Positions 52,111-60,800 of a stretch of DNA of 64,000 nt are shown here, one piece after another. Every line of letters begins with the position of its first letter. Positions within the stretch are counted from its first letter, which is position 1. Below the pieces are notes generated by a model. That model ran no database searches. It worked only from the letters and a program-made list of their open reading frames with translations, and was not told the origin of the DNA. Position numbers and translations under genes: made by a program. The stretch is from Pseudonocardia autotrophica (lineage in GTDB: Bacteria > Actinomycetota > Actinomycetes > Mycobacteriales > Pseudonocardiaceae): NCBI RefSeq assembly GCF_000717175.1, contig NZ_JNYD01000019.1, positions 124,001 through 188,000 on the forward strand, in the 5' to 3' direction.

Positions 52111-53289
52111 TCAGGACTTGGCCCTCAGGGCGAAGTTCTCCGGGATGATCAGGTCGTCGCGGGACAGCTCGTGGATGCTGGACTTGCCCAGGCCGAGCAG
52201 GGTGGAGTCGATGCCCTGGCGCAGCACCTCGAGGGTGTTGGTCACGCCGTGCTGGCCCGCGGCGGCCATGCCCCAGAGGTAGGCGCGGCCGATCAGCACC
52301 GCCTTGGCGCCCAGCGCGAGAGCCTTCACCACGTCGGAGCCGCGCCGGATGCCGCCGTCCTGCAGCACCTCGATCTGGTCGCCGACCGCGTCGACGACCG
52401 CCGGCAGCGCGCGGATCGACGCCGGGGTGCCGTCGAGGTTGTTGCCGCCGTGGTTGGACACCGAGATCGCCGTGCAGCCGGCGTCGACGGCCCGGCGGGC
52501 GTCGTCCGGGTGCATGATCCCCTTGACCGCGAACGGGCCGTCCCACTGCTCGCGCAGCCAGGCGACGTCCGCCCAGGTCACCGGCGGGGTCTGCATCCAC
52601 TGGAAGTAGGCGCCGAAGAAGGTCGGCGGCGCCTCGTCGCCGATCGCCAGGTTCGGGGTGGTCAGGTCGGGCAGCTTGCCGGTCTTGGCGAAGTCGAACA
52701 GCCAGCGCGGCTTGCGCAGCACCTCGGGCGCGAAGTGCAGCGCCGCCTTGAGGTTCACCTTCTCCGGGATCATCGGGGCGTCCCAGTCCCGGGCGGAGTC
52801 GAACGACCAGTCCAGGGTCATGATCAGGCCCTTGGCCCCGGCCTTCTTCGCGCGCTCCGCGCGGGCCAGCAGCTGGTCGCGGGAGCCCACCCAGTACATC
52901 TGGAAGAAGGTCTTGTCGTTCACGGCCGCGACGTCCTCGATGGACCGGCTCGCGAACGAGCTCAGGCCCATCGCCGTGCCGGCCCCGGCGGCGGCGCGCG
53001 CCACGGCGACCTCGCCCTCCGGGTAGACGGCCTGCACGCCCGTCGGCGAGATGATCACCGGGAAGGAGATGTCCTGCCCCATCACCGTGGTCGCCTGGTT
53101 CCGCTGCGCCGGCAGGTCGGCGATGCGCGGGCGGAACCCGAGCTCGCTGAACGCCTCCACGTTGTCCGAGACCGTGACGCCCTTCTCGGTGCCCGCCACG
53201 AGCGCCAGGTACACCGAGCGGGGCAGGCGCTTCTTGGCCCTCCGCTGTGCCTCGGCGATCGTCTCGAACCAGTTCTTCGTGCTGGCCAT
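52111..53289 (-). CDS. MftD-like alpha-hydroxy-acid-oxidase-family flavoprotein (orphan)
   Basis: A 392-residue FMN protein with ATG 53287-53289. Its beginning (WFETIAEAQRRAKKRLP), GTEKGVTVSDNVEAFSELGF, TFFQMYWVG and SNHGGNNLDGTP follow pre-mycofactocin synthase MftD almost word for word. In hydroxyacid oxidases the last motif is SNHGGRQLDG; here, as in MftD, the substrate Arg is replaced (Asn283) while the catalytic His280 stays. MftD oxidatively deaminates the mycofactocin precursor. No mftA, mftB, mftC, mftE or mftF is near, so this is a stray copy or a paralogue acting on another substrate. A symmetric GGCAC/GTGCC element lies upstream. Confidence 0.8.
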   Translation of the reverse strand: MASTKNWFETIAEAQRRAKKRLPRSVYLALVAGTEKGVTVSDNVEAFSELGFRPRIADLPAQRNQATTVMGQDISFPVIISPTGVQAVYPEGEVAVARAAAGAGTAMGLSSFASRSIEDVAAVNDKTFFQMYWVGSRDQLLARAERAKKAGAKGLIMTLDWSFDSARDWDAPMIPEKVNLKAALHFAPEVLRKPRWLFDFAKTGKLPDLTTPNLAIGDEAPPTFFGAYFQWMQTPPVTWADVAWLREQWDGPFAVKGIMHPDDARRAVDAGCTAISVSNHGGNNLDGTPASIRALPAVVDAVGDQIEVLQDGGIRRGSDVVKALALGAKAVLIGRAYLWGMAAAGQHGVTNTLEVLRQGIDSTLLGLGKSSIHELSRDDLIIPENFALRAKS

Positions 53290-53344
53290 CGCGCCTGCCC
53301 CTTCGCAGCTCGGATCCGCGTGTCTGCGGCCACCCTACTATTTC

Positions 53345-53357
53345 GGCACTCGGTGCC
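53345..53357. promoter_or_regulatory. Short palindrome upstream of the MftD-like gene
   Basis: GGCAC (53345-53349) and GTGCC (53353-53357) around a 3-bp TCG centre, 56 bp before the - strand ATG, in a locally AT-richer stretch (CTACTATTTC) that could hold the promoter. A regulator site is possible. Confidence 0.35.
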
Positions 53358-53460
53358 ATAGTGCGGCCCGGCATCCCGGTCCCGAGCCCCTCCGAAGGGT
53401 CAGGACCGGCCTCCTCCGGGCGGCCGGGGTGCCCGTGAACAGCGCGGACGGCCGTGAACG

Positions 53461-53499
53461 CCGACGGCCCGCGACGCGGGGTGCGTCGCGGGCCGTCGG
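53461..53499. terminator. Long hairpin between two - strand genes
   Basis: A perfect 17-bp stem (53461-53477 with 53483-53499) and a 5-nt loop. It is downstream of the 53577-53876 gene on the - strand and should terminate it. Its right arm contributes the first unit of the 14-bp tandem array at 53491. Confidence 0.75.
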
Positions 53500-53574
53500 G
53501 AACGGGCCGTCGGGAACGGGCCGTCGGGAGCGGGCCGTCGGGAGCGGGCCGTCGGAAGCGGGCCGTCGGAAAGG
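53491..53574. repeat. Six 14-bp tandem repeats
   Basis: Six units of consensus GGCCGTCGGRARCG run without gaps from 53491 to 53574, two bases before the stop codon of the - strand gene. The units differ stepwise (GGGAAC, GGGAGC, GGAAGC, GGAAAG), as expected from slippage starting at the hairpin arm. Confidence 0.85.
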
Positions 53575-53576
53575 TC

Positions 53577-53876
53577 TCAGCCGGTCCGGCGCAGGTGCGG
53601 TGCCCGGCGCAGGGCCGCGCGGGTCACCGCGAGCTCGTGCGCGACCTCGGCCGCGATGAGCTCGGCGTGCAGGTCGACCTGCGCCGGGTTCCCGGCCAGG
53701 GCGCGGTGCCGGGCGACGAGGTCCTCCAGCGCGTCGAGCAGCCGGTCGACGATCTCGGTGCGGCGGTCGTCCCGGGTCGGCCTCGGCAGCCGCACGGTCG
53801 GCGGGTCGAGGTCGGCGGCCTGTTCGGCCCGGGGCGCCGGGGTGGCGGCCTCCCGGTCGTGGATCGGGGCGGTCAT
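53577..53876 (-). CDS. Small helical hypothetical protein
   Basis: A 99-residue protein starting at ATG 53874-53876. The N-terminal third is disordered and proline-rich (TPAPRAEQAADLDPPTV), followed by two long amphipathic helices (RTEIVDRLLDALEDLVARHR and VDLHAELIAAEVAHELAVTRAAL). No family is recognised. It is flanked by the tandem array and hairpin downstream and by a gene-free stretch upstream. The helix pair suggests a small dimerising protein. Confidence 0.55.
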   Translation of the reverse strand: MTAPIHDREAATPAPRAEQAADLDPPTVRLPRPTRDDRRTEIVDRLLDALEDLVARHRALAGNPAQVDLHAELIAAEVAHELAVTRAALRRAPHLRRTG

Positions 53877-54315
53877 GTCGTACTCCTACGGACGAACGTG
53901 AACGGCGGCGGGATCGGCGGGTGCCTGGAGGCCGGCCCGACAGAGTGCGCTCGCGGTCCGTAGATGGTCGACGGGGCGACGACGGCTCAGGAACGGACGA
54001 ATCAGGCACCGGGACGAGCACAGGGGGCGCATCGGGGATCTCCGGGACGGGCGACGGGCGGGGGAACGGTCAGTGACCGCGACACCAGCCGCGCGCATGG
54101 CGACCGTGACGGCACGGCGACGGCGGCACGTGCGGCACCGCTCCCACCTCCCGAGTCACGATCACGGAGTCCAGAGTGCCCGTGCCGCCGCGACTGCGGC
54201 AACCGGGTTACCGTCACGGCGGGTCAACATCACATCCGGGGGCGAACGGGAACCATCCGGCGCCGCCGCACGTCTCGGGGTGGTGCCGGCCGGACGCCGA
54301 CCACGAAGAGTGACG
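53877..54315. other. Gene-free stretch
   Basis: These 439 bases hold no frame with convincing codon bias. The frames that are open here are arginine-rich and have poor third-position bias. It must contain the promoter of the - strand gene at 53876 and the end of the flavin oxidoreductase transcript, but I see no clear hairpin. Confidence 0.6.
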
Positions 54316-55434
54316 TCAGACGCCGGCCGGCGCGTCCTCGACCCCTGCCTCCGCCGCCGCCCGCGCCGCGACCCGCTCCGCGTGCGTGGGCGGGTCCGAC
54401 GGGACGCCGTGCGGGCGGAGCGCCTCGAACTCGGCGCGCAGGGTCGGCAGGATCTCGCCGAGCAGGTCCAGCTGCTCCAGGACCGTCTTCAGCGGCAGAC
54501 CCGCGTGGTCGACGAGGAACAGTTGGCGCTGGTAGTCGCCGAAGTGCCCGCGGAAGGTCAGCGTCCGGTCGACCACCTGCTGCGGGCTGCCGACGGTCAG
54601 CGGGGTCCGCTCGGTGAAGTCCTCCATGGACGGGCCGTGGCCGTACACGGGCGCGACGTCGAAGTACGGCCGGAACTCGTCCCACGCGTCCTGGCTGTTG
54701 CGGCGCATGAAGAACTGCCCGCCCAGGCCGACGGTGGCGGCCGCCGCCGGGCCGTGGCCGTAGTGCTCGAACCGCTGCCGGTAGAGGCCGATGAGGCGGG
54801 TGTAGTGCTCCGGCGGCCAGAAGATGTTGTTCGCGAAGAAGCCGTCGCCGAAGTAGGCCGCGATCTCGGCGACCTCGGGGGTGCGGATCGAGCCGTGCCA
54901 GACGAAGGGCGCGACGCCGTCGAGCGGGCGGGGCGTGGAGACGAAGCCGTGCAGCGGGGTGCGGAAGCGGCCCTCCCAGTCGACCGGCCCCTCCGAGTCC
55001 CAGAGCCGGCGCAGCAGCTGGTAGTTCTCCACCGTCAGCGCCACGGAGTCCTGGATCCGGTGGCCGAACCAGGGGTAGACCGGCGGGGTGTTGCCGCGGC
55101 CGAGCATGAGGTCGACGCGCTCGGGGCCCGCGAGGTGCTGCAGCATCGCGAAGTCCTCGGCGATCTTCACCGGGTCGTTCGTCGTGATCAGCGTGGTCGA
55201 GGTCGACAGCACCAGCCTCTCGGTGCGGGCGGCGACGTAGCCGAGCAGCGTCGTCGGCGAGGACGGCACGAAGGGCGGGTTGTGGTGCTCGCCGGTCGCG
55301 AAGACGTCCAGGCCGATCGCCTCCGCGTGCTCGGCGATCCGGACCATCGCCCGGATCCGCTCGTGCTCGCTCGGCGTGGCGCCCGTCGTCGGGTCGGTGG
55401 TGACGTCCCCGACCGTGAAGATCCCGAACTGCAT
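54316..55434 (-). CDS. LLM-class flavin-dependent oxidoreductase
   Basis: A 372-residue luciferase-like monooxygenase-fold enzyme; ATG 55432-55434 follows GAGGGGGAG, which decides against a longer frame. TIM-barrel marks are MQFGIFTVGD, the GEHHNPPFVPSSP loop (strand 2), LMLGRGNTPPVYPWFG and an FVWHGSIRTPEVAEIAA segment near the cofactor site. Members use FMN or F420. The extended C-terminus is acidic and alanine-rich. It stands alone between a gene-free stretch and a divergent LytTR regulator gene. The substrate is unknown. Confidence 0.84.
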   Translation of the reverse strand: MQFGIFTVGDVTTDPTTGATPSEHERIRAMVRIAEHAEAIGLDVFATGEHHNPPFVPSSPTTLLGYVAARTERLVLSTSTTLITTNDPVKIAEDFAMLQHLAGPERVDLMLGRGNTPPVYPWFGHRIQDSVALTVENYQLLRRLWDSEGPVDWEGRFRTPLHGFVSTPRPLDGVAPFVWHGSIRTPEVAEIAAYFGDGFFANNIFWPPEHYTRLIGLYRQRFEHYGHGPAAAATVGLGGQFFMRRNSQDAWDEFRPYFDVAPVYGHGPSMEDFTERTPLTVGSPQQVVDRTLTFRGHFGDYQRQLFLVDHAGLPLKTVLEQLDLLGEILPTLRAEFEALRPHGVPSDPPTHAERVAARAAAEAGVEDAPAGV

Positions 55435-55724
55435 GTGCTCCCCCTCGTCGCCGACGATGATTGCATCGGCAACCGGACGGAACGGTGAACGGTCGTCCGG
55501 TGTTCCCGGACGGTCGGTCGCGGACTGGACATGCGGGGACACGCCGGTGCCCGGCCCGCGGTAGGGCCGTTCGCCTCTGCGGGAGGAACAGCCGTCGACC
55601 GGTCGTCGAGCGGGGCGCACCCCTTCGCTAGCGTTGTGCCGGCAGTCACCCACAGGTGTCGGGGCACGACAGGTGGCGGTGCCCGCTCCCCGGCCCGCTC
55701 CCCGACATGCACGAGGAGGCGCTC

Positions 55725-56579
55725 GTGAGCACGCAGGTCTCGGACGGACTGACGGTCCTGGCCGTCGACGACGAGGAACCGGCGCTTCAGGAACTGGCCC
55801 ACCTGCTGAACGAGGACCACCGCGTCGGCACCGTGCTCACGGCGCCCGACGCGACGGAGGCCCTCCGCATCCTCGGGAGCCGGCCGGGCGCCGGCCCGGG
55901 CGAGTCCGGGGTGGACGTCGTGTTCCTGGACATCCGGATGCCGGGCCTCGACGGGCTGGAGCTGGCCCGCGTCCTGTCCGCCATGGCCTCGCCGCCGCCG
56001 GTGGTGTTCGTGACCGCGCACGACGACCGCGCCGTCGACGCCTACGAGATCGGCGCGGTCGACTACCTGCTCAAGCCGCTGCGCTCCGAGCGGCTCGCCG
56101 GCTCGATCGACCGCACCATCGCCACCAAGGCGCAGAGCAGGCCGATGCCGGCCCGGCCCGCCCCGCAGGGCCCGCCCGCGCGGCCCGAGCCGCCGGAGGA
56201 CGAGGTGATCCCGGTCGAGCTGGCCGGCACCACCAAGCTCGTCCCCCGGTCCACGGTGCGGTTCGTCGAGGCCCAGGGCGACTACGCCCGCCTCCACACC
56301 ACGGAGGGCGGCCACCTCGTCCGGATCCCGCTGTCCGTGCTCGAGGAGCGCTGGCGCGAGGCCGGGTTCGTGCGGATCCACCGCGCGTACCTCGTCTCGC
56401 TGCCGCTGATCACCGAGCTGCGGCTGTCCGGTTCGGGGTACGTCGTGCGGATCGGGCACGGGCCGGGCGCGCCGGAGCTGCCGGTGAGCCGCCGGCACAC
56501 CGCCGCGCTCAAGCGGATCCTCCGCGGCCGCCCGCCGCGCGAGGAGGGGCCCACGGGCCCGCTCGCGCGCATCCGCTGA
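55725..56579 (+). CDS. LytTR-type response regulator
   Basis: A 284-residue two-component regulator starting at GTG 55725 behind GAGGAGG (55713-55719); an upstream ATG lacks such a site. The receiver domain has AVDDEEP near residue 13, the phospho-acceptor Asp in VVFLDIRMPGLDG, VTAHDDRAVDAYEIGAVDYLLKPL with the conserved Lys, then a proline-rich linker and a LytTR DNA-binding domain (about 180-275; FVEAQGDYARLHT, FVRIHRAYLVSL). LytTR regulators often control cell-envelope genes. No sensor kinase gene is adjacent. Its + strand neighbours are a lipoprotein and an LCP envelope protein, so an envelope link is possible. Confidence 0.88.
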   Translation: MSTQVSDGLTVLAVDDEEPALQELAHLLNEDHRVGTVLTAPDATEALRILGSRPGAGPGESGVDVVFLDIRMPGLDGLELARVLSAMASPPPVVFVTAHDDRAVDAYEIGAVDYLLKPLRSERLAGSIDRTIATKAQSRPMPARPAPQGPPARPEPPEDEVIPVELAGTTKLVPRSTVRFVEAQGDYARLHTTEGGHLVRIPLSVLEERWREAGFVRIHRAYLVSLPLITELRLSGSGYVVRIGHGPGAPELPVSRRHTAALKRILRGRPPREEGPTGPLARIR

Positions 56580-56710
56580 CCGGGGCCACCGACCGGGCCC
56601 TGCACCTCACACCGGACCGACCGTCCGGCGCACCACCGACCGCTGCGCCGACCGGGTGCACCCTTCGTCGTGCACCGCGTGTCGTCGGGCGCGCCCGATC
56701 GGGCGTCACC

Positions 56711-56716
56711 TAGCGT
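56711..56716 (+). promoter_or_regulatory. Candidate -10 box of a leaderless transcript
   Basis: TAGCGT lies 8 nt before the ATG at 56725, and there is no Shine-Dalgarno sequence in between. This spacing fits a transcript starting at the initiation codon, a common arrangement in actinobacteria. Confidence 0.45.
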
Positions 56717-56724
56717 GATCGTCG

Positions 56725-57687
56725 ATGGCGGCGACGCGACGGATCCGGCTCCTGCTCCCCCTGTTCGGTGTCCTTCTCGTGCTCGCCGGGTGCGCGACCA
56801 GCGCCGCGGCCCCGCTCGACGCGGCCGCCCCGCCGTCCACCGCCCCGCCCACGGCGGCATCACCGACCACGTCCGCGCCGCCGCCCGTCCCGGAGCTGCC
56901 CGGCGGCGGACACGTCCTCTTCCCCGGCCGCACGATGGTCGCGCTCTACGGCCATCCGGGCGCGCCCGCGCTCGGCGTGCTGGGGGAACAGGGCGTCGAT
57001 GCCTCGGTGCAGCGCGCCCGCGACCTCGCCGACCGGTACGCCCCGCTCACGGGCGAACCCGTCGTGCCGGCGTTCGAGATCATCGCGACCGTCGCGAGCT
57101 CGGCCCCCGGGGCGGACGGCGACTACTCGAACGAGTCCGCGCCCGAGGACCTGGTCCCGTGGGTCGACGCGGCCGCCGCGGCGGGCATGTACGTGGTGCT
57201 CGACCTCCAGCCCGGCCGCAGCGACTTCCTCACCCAGGCCCGCCGCTACACCGACCTGCTGCGGCGGCCGAACGTCGGCCTCGCCCTCGACCCCGAGTGG
57301 CGGCTGCGCGCGGGACAGAAGCACCGCGTCCAGGTGGGCTTCGTCGATGCGGCGGAGGTCAACGCCGTCGCGACCTGGCTCGCCGATCTCAGCCGGGAGG
57401 CACGCCTGCCGCAGAAACTGCTGATGCTGCACCAGTTCCAGGCCCAGATGATCCGGGACCGGGAGCAACTGGTCACGGACCGTGACGAATTGTCCGTCGT
57501 GCTCCACGCCGACGGTTTCGGCACGCGTGCGGAGAAGATGGAGACCTGGGACCGCCTGCACCAGGCCGTCCCGGCCGGTGTCACCTGGGGCTGGAAGAAC
57601 TTCTACGACGAGGACCGGCCGATGTTCGACCCGGCCGACACGCTGGCCGTCGGGCCGGTCCGGCCGGTGTTCGTGTCCTACCAGTAG
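56725..57687 (+). CDS. Conserved lipoprotein of unknown function
   Basis: A 320-residue exported protein starting at ATG 56725. The signal peptide (about residues 5-22) ends in a VLAGC lipobox (Cys23), followed by a 35-residue Ala/Pro/Thr/Ser linker and a globular domain. That domain reads like a glycosidase-type barrel without clear catalytic residues: GRTMVALYGHPG, VVPAFEIIATVAS, MYVVLDLQPGRSDF, VGLALDPEW, KLLMLHQFQ, VVLHADGFG and WGWKNFYDED follow one another at the spacing of barrel strands. I know this only as an actinobacterial family without assigned function. It acts outside the membrane. Confidence 0.75.
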   Translation: MAATRRIRLLLPLFGVLLVLAGCATSAAAPLDAAAPPSTAPPTAASPTTSAPPPVPELPGGGHVLFPGRTMVALYGHPGAPALGVLGEQGVDASVQRARDLADRYAPLTGEPVVPAFEIIATVASSAPGADGDYSNESAPEDLVPWVDAAAAAGMYVVLDLQPGRSDFLTQARRYTDLLRRPNVGLALDPEWRLRAGQKHRVQVGFVDAAEVNAVATWLADLSREARLPQKLLMLHQFQAQMIRDREQLVTDRDELSVVLHADGFGTRAEKMETWDRLHQAVPAGVTWGWKNFYDEDRPMFDPADTLAVGPVRPVFVSYQ

Positions 57688-57849
57688 GGGTACCCCCGGC
57701 CGTGTCGTGACGGGCAGTATCCTCGCCGGGATCTCGCCGCCGAGATCCCGCGTGCCGGCGGTGGACCCGGTGCCCTCGCGACGAGGACACCCGCACACCC
57801 CCGCCACACGTACCAGCACGTACGGTCCCGAGTCGCTGTGGAGAAGGGG

Positions 57850-60800
57850 GTGTCCGACGTGGCCGACGACGCACGCACCGGACGCGCCCGCGAGGACGTC
57901 CGGGAGCTCCGTGACGTCCGGGATCCCGGTGAGCTCCCCTCCCGACGACGCCCGGCGCACTCCGGCGAGCCCTGGCCCCGCCGCGCCGAGCGGCCCCTCG
58001 TGCAGGAGCCCGCACCGCCCCGGCGGCCCGCGAACGGCTCCGGTGGCACCGGCGGCTCCGGCTTGAACGGCGTCGACGGCGGCACGGGCGGCGGCCCCAC
58101 CGGCCGCAACGGGGTCGCGAACGGCTCCGGCCGGTCCGGCGACGCGCCCGCCCCGCGGGAGCCCTGGCCCTCCCGGCGGCACGCGGCCGGCGCCGAACGC
58201 CCGGACGTGCCCGGTCCCGCGCGGCGCGGCCCCGGCGGCCCCGGCGGCCCGGACGGCCGCGGCGCCCCCGCGGTGCCGGGGCCCGGCGCGCCGGGCCCCG
58301 TCGGCCCGGACGTCCCGTCGCGCAGCAGGCCCGGTGGTGGCCGCCCGCCCGCGCCGGACCTCGGCCAGGGCGCGAGCCGGCCCGACCGCGGCGATCGCGG
58401 CGACCGTTCCGACCGCTCCGCGAGCGCCCCGCCGCCCGGACGCGCGGGCGGTCCTCGCCCCGGCGCTACCCCCAGCGGCACCCCCGTCGACCCCGGCCGG
58501 CCGGGTCCGGGCGACCGGTCCGCCGACCGCGGCCGCGGCGCACACCCGACGCAGGGCGGTCCCGGTGGCCCCTCCGGACCCGGTGGAGCCGGCCGGGGCG
58601 ACCGTGCGCCCGACCGCCGGACCGGCGGCGATCCGCGGAACCCCGGCCGTCCCGGTGCGGGCGACCCCGGGCGGCCCGACCGGTCCCGCGGCAGCAGGTC
58701 CGCCGGCGAGCCCCGCGACCCCCGGGCCGACCCCCGTGCCGACCCCCGCACCCCCGGCGGTTCCGCCGACCGCTCCGCCGACCGCTCCGGCGCCCCGCGC
58801 CGCGGGTCCGGGGGCCCCGGCGGTCCTGGTGGCCCCGGCGGTCCTGGCGGCCGCGGCGGTTCCGCGGGCGGCGCGCCGCGCCAGGGCCGCACCGAGCAGA
58901 GCCGGAGCGGGCAGAGCCGGACCGACCAGGGACGTGCCGAGCAGGGACGTCCGGAGCAGGGCGGTCCCGCCCGGCCTCCCGGCCCCGGCGCCCCCGGCCG
59001 CCCCGGTGGGCCCGGCGGACCCCGGCGGGACGACCGCAGCGCCAGTGCGTCCGCCCGCGGCGGCTCCGGTGCGCACGCGGCCCCGCCCGGTCCCCCGGGG
59101 CGCGTGCCCGACCAGGCCCGCCGCTCCCCCTCCGACCCCAGTCGCCCGCCCGGCGGTGCGGGCCGGCCCGAGCAGGCCGGTCAGCCACCCGGGCAGGCCG
59201 GTCAGCCGGGTCAGCAAGGGCGGCCCGGCGAGCGCCGTCCCGGCACGCGACGACCCGAGGGCGCCGCGGCCCACCGCACCCGCGCCACCGCGACACCCGA
59301 CGGGCGCCCGCCCGGCCAGGCCGGCCGGCGCCCCGGCACGCTCCCGCCGGGCGGCAGGCCCACCGACAGCAGGCCCACCGACGGCAGGCCCACCGTCGGC
59401 ACGACCGGTGCCGCCACCGGCACCCGCACCGGCTCCGACCGCGCCGACACCCGCTCCGGTCCCGACCGCGCCGTTCCCGAGCGCGGCGCCCCGACCCGTG
59501 CCCCCGCCCGGGCCGCGGGCGCCTCGGCCGCGGCCCGGACGACCGGCCTCGACGACCCGGCCGCGACCCGTGTCCCCCGCCGCATCCCGGCGAGCGAGGC
59601 GGCCGCTGACCGTGCCGCCCGCCGCCGCGCGGAGGCCGGGGACGGCGCCACCCGCACCGGCAGGAACGGCAGCACAGGCAGGAACGGCAGCGTCGGTGGC
59701 AAGGGCAGGGCCGGCCGGCGCGGCACGGCCCGCCGCACCCTGCGCGCGGCACTGGCCACCACGGCCGCGTCGACGCTGGTCCCGGGCACGGGGCACCTGA
59801 TCCTGCGCCGCCGGCGCACGGGCGGGCTCATCCTCGGCCTGTTCCTGCTGGTCCTGGCGGCCGGCGCGGTCGCGGTCCTCACGATGAGCCGGCGGGCGCT
59901 GCTCGAGAACGCGGTCTCGACGACGGTCCTCGCCGTCGGCGCGGTCGTCGCGCTCGTCGCCGCGCTCGGCTGGATCGCCCAGATCGCGCGGACCTACGCC
60001 CTGGCCCGCCCGCGGGACATGGGCGCCGGGCGGAAGGTCCTGGGCACCGCCGTCGCGGCGGTGCTGTGCATGGCCGTGGCCGTGCCGTTCGGCTACGCGG
60101 CCGACCTGGCGAACTCGCAGCGCTCCCTGCTCAACGACCTGTTCAGCGGCGGGGCCGGCGGCACCGCGGCCGCGGAGGCGATCAACAAGCCGCGGCTGAA
60201 CGTGCTGCTGCTGGGCAGCGACGCCGGCCCGGACCGCACCGGCACGCGCACCGACACGATGATGCTGGCCAGCATCGACACGAGGACCGGCCGCACGACG
60301 ATCTTCGGGCTGCCCCGCAACATCCAGCGCGCCGAGTTCCCGCCGGGGTCGGCGATGGCCGAGAAGTTCCCGAACGGCTTCCACGACCCCGCGAGCCCGC
60401 TGTCGGGCGACTACCTGCTCAACGCGGTGTACGCCTACGCGCACAACAACCCGTCGCTCGCCCCCACCGGCCCGACGAACGACATCGGGCTGAACCTCCT
60501 GCAGTCGTCGATCTCGTACATGACGGGCCTGCCGATCGACTACTTCCTCGAGGTCAACATGGCGGGCTTCTCGACGATGATCGACGCGGTCGGCGGCGTG
60601 ACGGTCGACGTCGGCCCGGTGCCGCTGCCGATCAACGGCGTCACGGCCGACGGCCGGCACGTCAAGCCGGACGGCTACATCCAGCCCGGGATCCAGACGT
60701 TGAACGGCGAGGAGGCGCTCTGGTTCGCGCGCTCCCGCCGCGACAGCAACGACTACCAGCGGATGAGCCGCCAGCGCTGCCTCATCCAGGCGGTGCTCGA

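Noticed and set aside
53886..54217. Arginine-rich short frames in the gap before the LLM oxidoreductase gene
   Set aside because: There is poor third-position bias, no ribosome-binding sites and no motif; the stretch is treated as gene-free.
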